NCBI GenBank assembly: GCA_964396555.1
Contig: CAYNFX010000001.1
Span: forward strand, 1-64,000
Length of the DNA stretch: 64,000 nucleotides
From: Geofilum sp964396555
GTDB lineage: Bacteria; Bacteroidota; Bacteroidia; Bacteroidales; Marinilabiliaceae
Direction of reading: 5' to 3'
Shown here: positions 36,016-44,772 of the stretch, piece after piece
Layout of the letters: the number at the start of each line of letters is the position of its first letter
Numbering within the stretch: the first letter of the stretch is position 1
The notes under the pieces: model-generated
The model's input: only the letters and a program-made list of their open reading frames with translations
What the model was told of the DNA's origin: nothing
The model's database searches: none
Position numbers and translations under genes: made by a program

Positions 36016-36259
36016 AATTTCCCCTTAATCCTGTAACGTTTAACACACAAACCATTCCGGTCAAATGGTAAAAGTTTTGTCAACACACATCTTCTGAAAC
36101 TGTAAACGTTTCATAGACCCAAAATCGTATTATGACTAAAGAGATTTTGTAACCGGATACTCAGCACGAATACCTTGCATTCCGCAAATTAGGTAAAGGG
36201 GAGATAAAATGCTTTTGTTTTATCACTAAAAACCGATTATTTGTCAAAAATAATCGAAT
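36016..36259. other. Intergenic region between LPG-synthase-like gene and binding-protein operon
   Basis: These 244 AT-rich bases hold the LPG-synthase-like gene terminator at one end and presumably the promoter of the binding-protein/kinase operon at the other. No gene is seen. Confidence 0.5.
36234..36256 (-). terminator. Terminator-like hairpin upstream of the kinase operon
   Basis: The arms CGATTATTT and AAATAATCG (36234-36242 and 36248-36256) lie just past the stop of the LPG-synthase-like gene. On the minus strand a run of T's follows. Confidence 0.65.
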
Positions 36260-37327
36260 TTATCTGGTGATAATGTGCCTTTTAATCCATCTGGGGACTA
36301 CAAAAACACCAATCAGAAGGTAAGAATAGTAGCTTATAAGTCTCCAAATAAATGCAAGTGCTATTCCGGTGCCAGCGGGGATAAGATAACCCAGAAAGCC
36401 GTGAAAAGCATATTCGGCAAAGCCGCTTCCTCCGGGAGTGGGACTTACCAACATCATTATCCATATTACCAGCTGCTTTCCGAAGACCAGTATATGTCCT
36501 TCCGGATCAAGCAAACGGAAGCCGAAGAATGCAACAATGAGTGCATTAACTAGCCAGTAGCGTGCCGTCCAGCTAATTGCAGTGGCCATAAAGGCCTTTA
36601 TCCAGTTGCTGACCGGCCAATGCTTGAATTCATTTGAGGCCTGAATAAGTTCGGAACCAGATTCATTTGCCTGTGGTCTCCACTTACGGATAAAGGAAAG
36701 TTTGAAAATCCACAACAGCAGCAGTTTTAAACCCCTGGGGTTTACGAAAAGCCCATAGACTACTGCAAGTATGTATAAGAATTTTATGCTGTAACCTACC
36801 AGAGCAAAGACTACAAAGGGATTCTTATACCAAATTATGGCTGTTTCGGAAGGACTTAGTGAGAACAAGGAGAGACCTCCTGCAATAAGGAATATTGCAG
36901 GCAAAGCAATAATGAAATACAACTCGTCAAGGAATGAAGTAAGTAGCACTATTGCGGTGCTTCTTCCTAATCGTATGCCTTCCTTGTTGATAAAAAATAC
37001 TGCTACGCTGGTACCTCCAACTACCGAGGGAGTTATTGCTGATGTAAATTCCCAAAGCATAATTATATTGAACACCTTTCGCCAGCTTAGTTTTTTTTCG
37101 CTCAGGATACGTAAGCGAAGCATATAACCAAAATCACGTATTGTCATAAATAGTACTGCGACCAACAACCAAAATGCAGTATGAAGGTTGAAAGTAAGCA
37201 GGCTAAGCGATCCGGGCTCATATTCCTTGTACATCAGATAACCAGTTACAGCAATTCCTATTGCGATTGGCAAAATAATTTTTACAGGGCTTATGCTCTT
37301 AAGGACTTTTGCTGAATTATCAGTCAT
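36260..37327 (-). CDS. LPG synthase transmembrane-family protein (YbhN/AglD2-like)
   Basis: This 355-aa membrane protein has eight or so helices of the lysylphosphatidylglycerol-synthase TM family (UPF0104). The early LLVAVLFMTIRDFGYMLRLRIL and the WEFTSAITPSVVGGTSVAVFFINKEG signature match, as does the late SPTPGGSGFAEYAFHGFLGYLIP. It lacks the soluble aminoacyl-transfer domain of MprF, so it is a lipid flippase-like or membrane lipid protein of unknown substrate. It stands as a single gene next to tRNA-Ala. Confidence 0.87.
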   Translation of the reverse strand: MTDNSAKVLKSISPVKIILPIAIGIAVTGYLMYKEYEPGSLSLLTFNLHTAFWLLVAVLFMTIRDFGYMLRLRILSEKKLSWRKVFNIIMLWEFTSAITPSVVGGTSVAVFFINKEGIRLGRSTAIVLLTSFLDELYFIIALPAIFLIAGGLSLFSLSPSETAIIWYKNPFVVFALVGYSIKFLYILAVVYGLFVNPRGLKLLLLWIFKLSFIRKWRPQANESGSELIQASNEFKHWPVSNWIKAFMATAISWTARYWLVNALIVAFFGFRLLDPEGHILVFGKQLVIWIMMLVSPTPGGSGFAEYAFHGFLGYLIPAGTGIALAFIWRLISYYSYLLIGVFVVPRWIKRHIITR

Positions 37328-37440
37328 CTTCTGGTGTTCTTGTAGCGGATTATTATCTGGATACTACAGGAATTAGGATTCCATTGCTTCTGCAGTGTTG
37401 TTACCTAACAAACTGTGTGCAGAATTTGTTTGTGCAAAAT

Positions 37441-37470
37441 AAAAAAGCCCGTCGACTGACGGGCTTTTTT
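37441..37470. terminator. Symmetrical terminator after tRNA-Ala
   Basis: A 13-bp stem of AAAAAAGCCCGTC with its complement and loop GACT gives T runs on both strands. It lies 20 bases past the tRNA 3' end. Confidence 0.92.
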
Positions 37471-37489
37471 ATTTTGCCTCTTGGTTTTG

Positions 37490-37563
37490 TGGAGACAAGG
37501 GGAGTCGAACCCCTGACCTTTTGGCTGCCAGCCAAACGCTCTAGCCAACTGAGCTATGCCCCC
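37490..37563 (-). tRNA. tRNA-Ala (anticodon GGC)
   Basis: The acceptor arms GGGGGCA and TGTCTCC contain the G3-U70 pair that identifies tRNA-Ala. The anticodon loop CTGGCAG gives GGC, which reads GCC/GCU. The discriminator is A. CCA is not encoded. Confidence 0.95.
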
Positions 37564-37892
37564 ATGCTTTTTAGCGCTTGCAAATATATTTTTTTCCGGG
37601 ATAAGTAACAAGATATTCATGTGAATTTATTCTGAGAGGCAATTTGTCTGGCCTGTACTTTTATATAAATACAGATAAATGCTTGTTATATTATGTTTTG
37701 AGCTTTTGTGGAGATTACATTTACACTCGTTAATAAATTTTAAAAAACACCCCTGGCTTTAATTTTAAGTTTAATTGCTTGTAATATGTTTGCATAAAGA
37801 TTAATTTTAGGCTCTCTTTACTGAGGAATTTTTAGGGAAAAATAATAGGGAGCCCGGTATTGTTAAGTTAACAAACAAATTACCATTTTATT
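37564..37892. other. Intergenic region upstream of the tonB cluster
   Basis: These 329 bases are AT-rich with no plausible gene. The region must contain promoters for tRNA-Ala (minus) and the first tonB gene (plus). No clear TAnnTTTG element close to the tonB start was recognised. Confidence 0.5.
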
Positions 37893-38585
37893 ATGATAGA
37901 GGTTAAGAAGTCACCAAAGGCCAATTTGGAGAGCAAAAAGCCGATTTTTACCCAGATCGGCCTTGTTGTAGTCCTATCATTGGTTCTTGTTGCATTTGAA
38001 TGGACATGGACCGACGTAAATGTCGATCTTCAAGAGACTACTGATGAGGTTGCAGTTGAAGAAGAAATTGTGCCAATTACTCGTCAGGATGAGACCCCAC
38101 CGCCCCCACCGCCCCCACCGGCAGTTACAGATGTTCTGAACATTGTTGACGACAATGCTGATATTGATATTGAGTTGGAGATTATGGACTCTGAGTTGGA
38201 TGAGACTGCAATGATCGATTTCACCCAAGTTGTTGCAACTGAGGAAGAACGTGATAATGAAGGCGAGATCTTTATGATTGTTGAAGAGATGCCTGAGTTT
38301 CCAGGTGGACAAGAAGCCCTTCAAAAGTATCTTGTAGAAAACATTCGTTATCCAGTTATTGCTGAAGAAAACGGTATTCAAGGCCGTGTTTTTGTCAGCT
38401 TTGTAATTAACCAAAAGGGTGAGGTTACAAATGCTACAGTAATGCGTGGTGTTGACTCTCACCTGGATCGTGAGGCTCTTCGTGTGATTCAGGCTATGCC
38501 TAAATGGAAGCCCGGAAAGCAAAGAAATTCACCTGTAAGGGTATCATGCGTAGTTCCTGTAAACTTTGTACTAAGGCAACGATAA
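37893..38585 (+). CDS. TonB-family energy transducer, copy 1
   Basis: This 230-aa protein links the proton motive force from ExbB/ExbD to outer-membrane receptors. It starts MIEVKKSPKANLESKKPIF, the N-terminus typical of Bacteroidota TonB proteins. One membrane helix follows (IGLVVVLSLVLVAFEWTW), then a periplasmic linker with eight consecutive Pro residues (TPPPPPPPPAV), an acidic stretch and the C-terminal TonB domain. That domain begins at EMPEFPGGQEALQKYL and has the core NIRYPVIAEENGIQGRVFVSFV and WKPGKQRN. It is the first of three tandem paralogues and has its own terminator. Confidence 0.92.
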   Translation: MIEVKKSPKANLESKKPIFTQIGLVVVLSLVLVAFEWTWTDVNVDLQETTDEVAVEEEIVPITRQDETPPPPPPPPAVTDVLNIVDDNADIDIELEIMDSELDETAMIDFTQVVATEEERDNEGEIFMIVEEMPEFPGGQEALQKYLVENIRYPVIAEENGIQGRVFVSFVINQKGEVTNATVMRGVDSHLDREALRVIQAMPKWKPGKQRNSPVRVSCVVPVNFVLRQR

Positions 38586-38610
38586 GCCTGAATTTCAGGT
38601 TTTAGATAAT

Positions 38611-38645
38611 AAAAAGGGGCTGCCGTAAGGTCAGCCCCTTTTTGT
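38611..38645 (+). terminator. Terminator after tonB copy 1
   Basis: The arms AAAAAGGGGCTG and CAGCCCCTTTTT (38611-38622 and 38632-38643) lie 26 bases after the stop codon. Confidence 0.85.
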
Positions 38646-38793
38646 GCAGGGATTTGAACAGAAAGTTGATTTTTTTGTTCGGTTTTTGTTTACTTTTAGG
38701 TTTGTATTTCGTACATTATTACTAGTATCAAGGCCCAAATATATTGATTGGATCCTGTTTCATAAGGAGTTAACCTATTAAAATTTGTGCGTC

Positions 38794-39489
38794 ATGATAG
38801 AAGTAAAGAAATCACCTAAGGCTGATCTTGAAAAGCGGAAACCAGTTTTTACTGAGATAGGCTTAGTAGTAGTCCTTTCTTTGGTGCTTGTTGCCTTTGA
38901 ATGGACATGGACAGAAGTCAATGCTAAAGTTATTGCAGCTGAAGGTCTTGTAGATGTAGAAGAGGAGATTGTCCCTATAACACGACAGGAAGATAATACG
39001 CCTACCCCTGCAGTGCCAAAAGCATTTGATATCCTTACTATTGTTGAAGATATCTATGATATAGATGAAGATCTTGATTTCCTGAACTCCGATTTTACTG
39101 AAGATGCAGCAGTTGATTACAATCAGATTTATCAAGCTACATATGATGATGCGAGAGTGGAGAGTGATGAGATTTTTAGAATTGTTCAGGAAATGCCTGA
39201 ATTTCCCGGAGGGGAAGGGGCTCTTTTCAAGTACATAGCAAACAACATAAGGTATCCTGTTATTGCTGAAGAGAATGAAATACAAGGTCGCGTGTATGTA
39301 CAGTTTGTAGTTAATGAGAGGGGTGAGGTTACAAATGTTGAGTTATTTCGTGGAGTTGATACACACCTAGACCGTGAAGCTTTACGTGTAGTTCAGTCTT
39401 TACCTAAGTGGAAACCCGGAAAACAAAGGAACATGTATGTTAAGGTAGCATTTATTATTCCTGTTAACTTTGTCCTTCAACAAAAGTGA
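38794..39489 (+). CDS. TonB-family energy transducer, copy 2 (no polyproline run)
   Basis: This 231-aa paralogue has the same layout as copies 1 and 3: the MIEVKKSPKADLEKRKPVF start, membrane helix, acidic linker and TonB domain (EMPEFPGGEGALFKYIANNIRYPVIAEENEIQGRVYV). It differs in the linker, where the eight-proline run is replaced by NTPTPAVPKAF, and the linker is more acidic and Tyr-rich. The ATG at 38794 is preferred to the TTG at 38785; a Shine-Dalgarno-like AAGGAG lies further upstream. The loss of polyproline may shorten or loosen the periplasm-spanning segment. Confidence 0.9.
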   Translation: MIEVKKSPKADLEKRKPVFTEIGLVVVLSLVLVAFEWTWTEVNAKVIAAEGLVDVEEEIVPITRQEDNTPTPAVPKAFDILTIVEDIYDIDEDLDFLNSDFTEDAAVDYNQIYQATYDDARVESDEIFRIVQEMPEFPGGEGALFKYIANNIRYPVIAEENEIQGRVYVQFVVNERGEVTNVELFRGVDTHLDREALRVVQSLPKWKPGKQRNMYVKVAFIIPVNFVLQQK

Positions 39490-39509
39490 GCCTGATTGAA
39501 GAATTTGCA

Positions 39510-39545
39510 GAAGGGCTGTCAGTAGAACAGCCTCTTTTGTTTTGA
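39510..39545 (+). terminator. Weak terminator after tonB copy 2
   Basis: The arms GGCTGT and ACAGCC with a six-base loop are followed by a T-rich tail. It is shorter than the hairpins after copies 1 and 3, so read-through into copy 3 is likely. Confidence 0.6.
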
Positions 39546-39578
39546 TGTGCTGTTTTTATTTTAAAATTTAGTTTTTAT

Positions 39579-40265
39579 ATGGAAGTTAAGAAATCACCAA
39601 AAGCAAACCTTGAAAGCAAGAAAGCGGTTTTTACACAGATCGGGCTTGTAGTGGTTCTTTCTATTGTGCTTATTGCTTTTGAATGGACCTGGTCGGATTA
39701 CAGTGTTGACATTGATGTTACAGATAGTGAGGCGAGCGTTGAGGAAGAGATTATACCTATTACTCGGCAGGATGACACACCGCCTCCACCGCCTCCACCA
39801 CCGGCCGCTGCTGACATTCTCAGTATAGTAGAGAATGATGCAGAACTTGATGCAGAACTTGAGATTTTTGATTCAGAGTTGGATCAGGCTGCAGCTGTTG
39901 ATTTCAATCAGGTCTATCAGATAGTTGAGGATGAAAGAGATGAAAGCAATGAAATTTTTGTGTTTGCTGAGGAAATGCCTGAATTTCCAGGAGGTCAAGT
40001 TGCTATGCAAAAGTTTATAGCTGAGAATATTAAGTATCCAGTTATAGCTAAGGAAAACAGAGTTCAGGGCAGGGTTTACGTTGAGTTTGTAGTTAATGAG
40101 AAGGGTGCTGTTACAAATCCCAGAGTAATGCGTGGCGTGGACCCTAATCTTGACCGTGAAGCCCTTCGTGTAGTTCAGGCTATGCCAAACTGGAAACCTG
40201 GTAAACAAAGAAACAAGGCAGTTAAAGTTTCTATTACTCTTCCTGTAAACTTTAAGATTGAGTAG
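39579..40265 (+). CDS. TonB-family energy transducer, copy 3
   Basis: This 228-aa protein is closest to copy 1: the start MEVKKSPKANLESKKAVFT, membrane helix IGLVVVLSIVLIAFEWTW, linker with TPPPPPPPPAAADIL, and TonB domain beginning EMPEFPGGQVAMQKFIAENIKYPVIAKENRVQGRVYV. The C-terminus ends KVSITLPVNFKIE. The shared motifs over the full length show that the three copies arose by tandem duplication. A strong terminator closes the cluster. No exbB, exbD or receptor gene is adjacent. Confidence 0.92.
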   Translation: MEVKKSPKANLESKKAVFTQIGLVVVLSIVLIAFEWTWSDYSVDIDVTDSEASVEEEIIPITRQDDTPPPPPPPPAAADILSIVENDAELDAELEIFDSELDQAAAVDFNQVYQIVEDERDESNEIFVFAEEMPEFPGGQVAMQKFIAENIKYPVIAKENRVQGRVYVEFVVNEKGAVTNPRVMRGVDPNLDREALRVVQAMPNWKPGKQRNKAVKVSITLPVNFKIE

Positions 40266-40288
40266 TAGGATTGATGAATTGAATTTAT

Positions 40289-40326
40289 CAGAAGGCTGTT
40301 TCACAAAAAACAGCCTTCTGTTTTTT
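40289..40326 (+). terminator. Terminator after tonB copy 3
   Basis: The 12-bp arms CAGAAGGCTGTT and AACAGCCTTCTG (40289-40300 and 40309-40320) are followed by six T's. Confidence 0.92.
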
Positions 40327-40424
40327 GTGAAACAACCTTTGCTGGTTATAATATTGCAATAATTTCCTTAAACAGGGAGCTAGTCGTATTTTTTTGAAGT
40401 AATTTTAAGCAAACTGATTTACAG

Positions 40425-41684
40425 ATGGGTGAACTACTTTCCATTGATCAAGATTTTGAAAAAGTCATTTTAGCAGCTGTGCGTACTCCAGACCTTTCAG
40501 AAGGAATGGTCATCGAGCATCTGGATGAACTTGCGTTTCTTGCTGAGACTGCTGGTGCTGTAACTGTCAGGCGTTATGTTCAGTCACTTCCAATACCTGA
40601 TAACAGGACATATCTGGGCAGTGGCAAACTGCAGGAGCTAAAGGAGTTTCTGCTTATGAATGAAGATATAACGGCTGTTATCTTCGATGATGAGCTTTCT
40701 CCTTCGCAACTAAAAAATATAGAAAATGTACTTAAGGTAAAAATAGTTGACAGGACTGGTCTGATCCTAATAATATTTGCAATGCGGGCCAGGACTGCGC
40801 ACGCTAAGACTCAGGTCGAACTGGCTCAGTACCAGTATATGCTTCCAAGGTTGACCAGGATGTGGACCCACCTTGAACGTCAACGTGGTGGTATCAACAT
40901 GAGGGGGCCCGGTGAAAAGGAGCTTGAGACTGACCGCCGTATTATACGTGACATAATTGCCAAGCTTAAGAAAGATTTGGAGAAGATAGACAGGCAGATG
41001 GCTACTCAGAGGAAGAACAGGGGAAAGCTTGTAAGGGTTGCACTTGTGGGGTATACAAACGTAGGAAAGTCAACTCTGATGAACACCCTTAGCAAGAGTG
41101 AGGTTTTTGCTGAGAACAAGCTGTTTGCTACCCTAGATACGACTGTTAGGAAGGTAGTGGTTCGTAATCTACCATTCCTGCTTACCGACACTGTTGGTTT
41201 TATAAGAAAACTGCCTCACCATCTTGTGGAATCTTTTAAGTCGACACTTGATGAGGTTCGTGAAGCTGACCTTCTGCTTCATGTTGTTGATATTTCTCAC
41301 CCCGGATTTGAAGACCAGATAAAAGTTGTTGAGTCAACCCTTAGGGAGATTGATGACCGGGAGAAGCCGGTTATTATGGTTTTCAATAAGGTAGATGCTT
41401 TTACTCATGTTGAGAAGGAGGACGACGATTTAACTCCTGTAAAACGTGAGAATATTACAATTGAGGAGCTGAAGGGAACCTGGATGAACAAGACTACCTC
41501 GGTGTTTATTTCGGCCTTAAAGAAGGATAACTTTGATGAATTCAGGGATCTCGTGTACAGCGAGGTAATGAAGATTCATGTTACCAGGTTTCCATACAAT
41601 GATTTCTTATTTCCAGATCTAAATGTTGAGGAACTTGAGATGGAAGATTCTGAGGATAACGACTCTGAAGAAATAGACTCTTAA
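40425..41684 (+). CDS. hflX: GTPase HflX
   Basis: HflX (419 aa) is a ribosome-associated GTPase that splits stalled or stressed 70S ribosomes. The N-terminal HflX domain contains LPIPDNRTYLGSGKLQELKEFL and the central HAKTQVELAQYQYMLPRL and GPGEKELETDRR. The G domain has GYTNVGKSTLMNTL (Walker A), DTVGFIRKLPHHLVESFKSTL (switch II) and FNKVDAF. The C-terminal tail is strongly acidic (EELEMEDSEDNDSEEIDS), longer than in E. coli. It is a single gene followed by a terminator. Confidence 0.95.
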   Translation: MGELLSIDQDFEKVILAAVRTPDLSEGMVIEHLDELAFLAETAGAVTVRRYVQSLPIPDNRTYLGSGKLQELKEFLLMNEDITAVIFDDELSPSQLKNIENVLKVKIVDRTGLILIIFAMRARTAHAKTQVELAQYQYMLPRLTRMWTHLERQRGGINMRGPGEKELETDRRIIRDIIAKLKKDLEKIDRQMATQRKNRGKLVRVALVGYTNVGKSTLMNTLSKSEVFAENKLFATLDTTVRKVVVRNLPFLLTDTVGFIRKLPHHLVESFKSTLDEVREADLLLHVVDISHPGFEDQIKVVESTLREIDDREKPVIMVFNKVDAFTHVEKEDDDLTPVKRENITIEELKGTWMNKTTSVFISALKKDNFDEFRDLVYSEVMKIHVTRFPYNDFLFPDLNVEELEMEDSEDNDSEEIDS

Positions 41685-41704
41685 GCTTCCTTGTATTATA
41701 GGAC

Positions 41705-41747
41705 AACCCCCTCTAGTTTTTCAAAGCAGAGGGGGTTTGTTTTTTTA
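41705..41747. terminator. Terminator after hflX (also near fhs end)
   Basis: The arms AACCCCCTCT and AGAGGGGGTT (41705-41714 and 41728-41737) are followed by TGTTTTTTT on the plus strand. Confidence 0.88.
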
Positions 41748-41813
41748 TAAACTAAGGTCTTTCCGGTGTCTGGCCGATCTAAAAAATTGCTTGTAATCAA
41801 ACCATGAATAGGA

Positions 41814-43484
41814 TCAGAAAAGCCCTTTAATCCGGCCTTCTGAATCTATGTCAATCTTTTCAGCAGCCGGATATTCTGGCAAACCAGGCATGCGCATTAT
41901 ATTTCCTGTGATTGGAATAATAAATCCTGCTCCTGCTGCAATCTCTATCTCTCTTACGGTTACAATGAAGTTTTCCGGCCGTCCCAACAGCTTGGGATTG
42001 TCCGAAAGGGATTTCTGTGTCTTGGCAATGCAAACAGGCAATTTGTCAAGTTTAAGGCTTTCGATCTTCTTCAGGTCATCTTTGGCCTGTGATGTATAGT
42101 CTATGGCATTGGCTCCGTAAATTTGTTTGGCAATGGTTTCGATCTTGCGCTCAACACTCCAGCTCCAGTCATAGAGTGGTTTGAAGTCCGATTTACATTC
42201 GTTTAATACCTCAACGACAGCTTCTGCAAGTTCTACTGCTCCGCTGCCACCCTCTGCATGGGCTGTGATAATGGCTGATCTGATTCCGAGCTTCTTGCAC
42301 AGGTTTCTTACAACTTCTATTTCTTCAGCAGTGTCGTCGGTAAATTTGTTGATTGCAACAACAGGGCAAATATTGAATTTGAGAATGTTTTCTATGTGTT
42401 TTTCAAGGTTTTCAAGTCCGCTCTCTACTGCCTTGGCATTTGGTTTCTTGATTTCGTCAAGTTTAACCCCACCATGGTATTTGAGTGCTCTGATAGTGGC
42501 TACAAGAACAGCAACACCTGGCTTTAAACCAGCCGATACACATTTTATGTCGAGGAATTTCTCTGCACCTAGGTCAAATCCAAAACCAGCTTCAGTTACA
42601 ACATAATCTGACAGAGACAGTCCCATCTTGGTAGCCAGTACTGAGTTGGTTCCCTGAGCAATATTTGCAAATGGTCCTCCATGGATGATTGCAGGATTTC
42701 CTTCAAGGGTTTGTACAAGGTTGGGCTTGATTGCATCTTTAAGCAGTGCTGCCATAGCCCCTTCAGCCTTAAGGTCACGGGCAAAGACAGGAATCTTGTC
42801 ATAGGTGAAGCCAACAAAAATATTACCCATCCTGTGTTTCAGGTCGTCAAAGTTTTCACTGAGGCACAGGATTGCCATGATCTCAGATGCTGCCGTAATG
42901 TCAAATCCGGTTTCCCTTGGCACACCTGAGGTGGTGCCCCCAAGGCCGATAATAATATGTCTAAGGGCACGATCGTTCATATCCATCACCCTTTTCCAGT
43001 GTACGGTTCTTGGGTCAATTCCAAGGGTACTATTCTTGTTTTGGATATTGTTGTCTATAAGTGCGGCCAGCAGGTTGTTTGCTTTTTCAATTGCAGGAAA
43101 GTCTCCAGTGAAGTGGAGGTTGATATCCTCCATAGGAACTACCTGCGAATAGCCTCCGCCGGCAGCCCCTCCCTTGATGCCAAATACGGGTCCCAGACTG
43201 GGTTCGCGGAGAACAACAGTGGTCTTTTTACCTATCAGGTTTAATCCCTCGCAAAGGCCTATGGAAACAGTTGTCTTTCCCTCGCCTGCAGGAGTAGGAG
43301 AGATGGCTGAAACAAGGATAAGTTTCTTTCCGGGGATTTTTTCAGGATCGATAAGAGAAAGGGGGAGTTTGGCTTTGTAGTGGCCATAAGATTCCAGAAT
43401 TAATTCAGGAATTCCAAGTTTGCCTGCAATCTCCCTGATATTTTTAATTTTCGCGCTTTGAGCAATTTCCAAATCAGACAGCAT
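41814..43484 (-). CDS. fhs: Formate--tetrahydrofolate ligase
   Basis: This 556-aa enzyme makes 10-formyltetrahydrofolate from formate, THF and ATP, feeding purine synthesis and C1 metabolism. It has the P-loop SPTPAGEGKTTVSIGL, VLREPSLGPVFGIKGGAAGGGYSQV, the INLHFTGDFPAIEKANNLLAA segment, VTEAGFGFDLGAEKFLDIKC and the C-terminal GDIMRMPGLPE-like GNIMRMPGLP. The length is that of the standard enzyme. It stands alone; TACCTTTC on the minus strand upstream (43509-43516) resembles a -7 element with one mismatch. Confidence 0.97.
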   Translation of the reverse strand: MLSDLEIAQSAKIKNIREIAGKLGIPELILESYGHYKAKLPLSLIDPEKIPGKKLILVSAISPTPAGEGKTTVSIGLCEGLNLIGKKTTVVLREPSLGPVFGIKGGAAGGGYSQVVPMEDINLHFTGDFPAIEKANNLLAALIDNNIQNKNSTLGIDPRTVHWKRVMDMNDRALRHIIIGLGGTTSGVPRETGFDITAASEIMAILCLSENFDDLKHRMGNIFVGFTYDKIPVFARDLKAEGAMAALLKDAIKPNLVQTLEGNPAIIHGGPFANIAQGTNSVLATKMGLSLSDYVVTEAGFGFDLGAEKFLDIKCVSAGLKPGVAVLVATIRALKYHGGVKLDEIKKPNAKAVESGLENLEKHIENILKFNICPVVAINKFTDDTAEEIEVVRNLCKKLGIRSAIITAHAEGGSGAVELAEAVVEVLNECKSDFKPLYDWSWSVERKIETIAKQIYGANAIDYTSQAKDDLKKIESLKLDKLPVCIAKTQKSLSDNPKLLGRPENFIVTVREIEIAAGAGFIIPITGNIMRMPGLPEYPAAEKIDIDSEGRIKGLF

Positions 43485-43518
43485 ACCGTTTTGTTTAATT
43501 ATTCAAGCCGAAAGGTAC

Positions 43519-43559
43519 AAAAAAAGAGGCTGCCCTGCTTTTATGGCAACCTCTTTTTA
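43519..43559 (-). terminator. Terminator after asd
   Basis: The arms GAGGTTGCC and GGCAGCCTC on the minus strand pair with one G-U and are flanked by A and T runs, 79 bases past the asd stop. Confidence 0.75.
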
Positions 43560-43637
43560 TATTCTGACAGCCCTGAAACCTAACGGGATTTCAGGTGCTA
43601 AATGATCATCACCGATAGGACGAGCTTATAAAATAGC

Positions 43638-44648
43638 CTACTTAATCAGACCCACTTCAAGCATATACTCTGCTATTTGAACAGCATTAAGGGCAGCTCC
43701 CTTCTTGATCTGGTCAGAAACAGTCCAGAATGTCAGTCCGTTGGGATTTGTAAGATCCTTACGGATACGACCTACAAATACCTCGTCACGTCCTGCAAGG
43801 AACAGAGGCATGGGGTACTGGCTATTGGCATTATCATCAATAACGATTACACCTTTGGCTTTTGAGAATGCCTCACGAGCCTCTTCAAGGCTTATAGGGC
43901 GATCTGTTTCAATCCAGGTTGCCTCTGAATGTGCACGCATTACAGGTACCCTAATACAAGTTGCGCTTACTTCGATATCAGTACCCATTATCTTGCGTGA
44001 CTCATTATACATCTTCATTTCCTCCTTTGTGTAACCGTTGTCGGTAAATACATCAACCTGAGGAATAAGGTTCATTGCAAGCTGGTACTTGAATTTATTA
44101 ACTGTGGGTTCTTCTCCCTTTACAAGCTGTGCAGTTTGTTCCACAAGTTCATCCATTGCTGCAGCACCTGCGCCGCTAGCTGCCTGATATGTGGCAACAT
44201 GTACCTTCTTGATATGTGCAATGTCTTCAATAGCTTTCAGTGCAACTACAAGCTGAATAGTAGTACAGTTGGGGTTTGCAATTACGTTGCGGGGAAGGTT
44301 CCTGCATTGCTCTGCATTTACCTCTGGTACAATAAGGGGCACGTCATTGTCCATACGGAATGCACTTGAGTTGTCTATCATTACTGCACCGTATTTTGTA
44401 AACGTCTTTTCAAACTCTTTTGATGTTGATGCCCCGGCAGAGGTCCAGACTATGTCTATACCTTTAAAGTCGTCATTGTGTTTGAGCTCCTTAACGGTCA
44501 GTCCCTTACCCTTGAATGTGTATTTTTTCCCTGCACTACGGGCTGAACCAAATAATACTAACTCGTCCAAGGGGAAGTTTCTTTCTTCCAAAACGCGGAG
44601 GAATTCCTGTCCTACCGCTCCACTAGCTCCTACAATTGCTGCTCTCAT
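43638..44648 (-). CDS. asd: Aspartate-semialdehyde dehydrogenase
   Basis: Asd (336 aa) reduces aspartyl phosphate to the semialdehyde, the branch point to lysine, threonine, methionine and diaminopimelate. The NADP-binding GASGAVGQEFLRVLEERNFP, the active-site Cys in VIANPNCTTIQLVVAL, YQAASGAGAAAMDEL and the substrate-binding RVPVMRAHSEA are visible. It is full length. A TAnnTTTG-type element lies upstream. Confidence 0.97.
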   Translation of the reverse strand: MRAAIVGASGAVGQEFLRVLEERNFPLDELVLFGSARSAGKKYTFKGKGLTVKELKHNDDFKGIDIVWTSAGASTSKEFEKTFTKYGAVMIDNSSAFRMDNDVPLIVPEVNAEQCRNLPRNVIANPNCTTIQLVVALKAIEDIAHIKKVHVATYQAASGAGAAAMDELVEQTAQLVKGEEPTVNKFKYQLAMNLIPQVDVFTDNGYTKEEMKMYNESRKIMGTDIEVSATCIRVPVMRAHSEATWIETDRPISLEEAREAFSKAKGVIVIDDNANSQYPMPLFLAGRDEVFVGRIRKDLTNPNGLTFWTVSDQIKKGAALNAVQIAEYMLEVGLIK

Positions 44649-44737
44649 TTTCTGTCAAACTAATTTAGGTTTACATCAACTAAAAAATTGCTTAAATTTT
44701 CGTTGTAATTGCTTACGATCAGGTAAGCCAAGAGCAA

Positions 44738-44745
44738 CAAATGTA
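44738..44745 (-). promoter_or_regulatory. -7 promoter element for asd
   Basis: On the minus strand the sequence reads TACATTTG, an exact TAnnTTTG match, about 90 bases upstream of asd. No clear -33 element is seen. Confidence 0.45.
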
Positions 44746-44772
44746 AGTATTTATAACCATAACCGCTAGCCG

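Noticed and set aside
37977..38522. 181-codon antisense ORF across tonB copy 1
   Set aside because: It is the opposite strand of a well supported TonB gene; its Asn/Leu-rich composition comes from the tonB codons. Similar antisense ORFs over copies 2 and 3 were dropped for the same reason.
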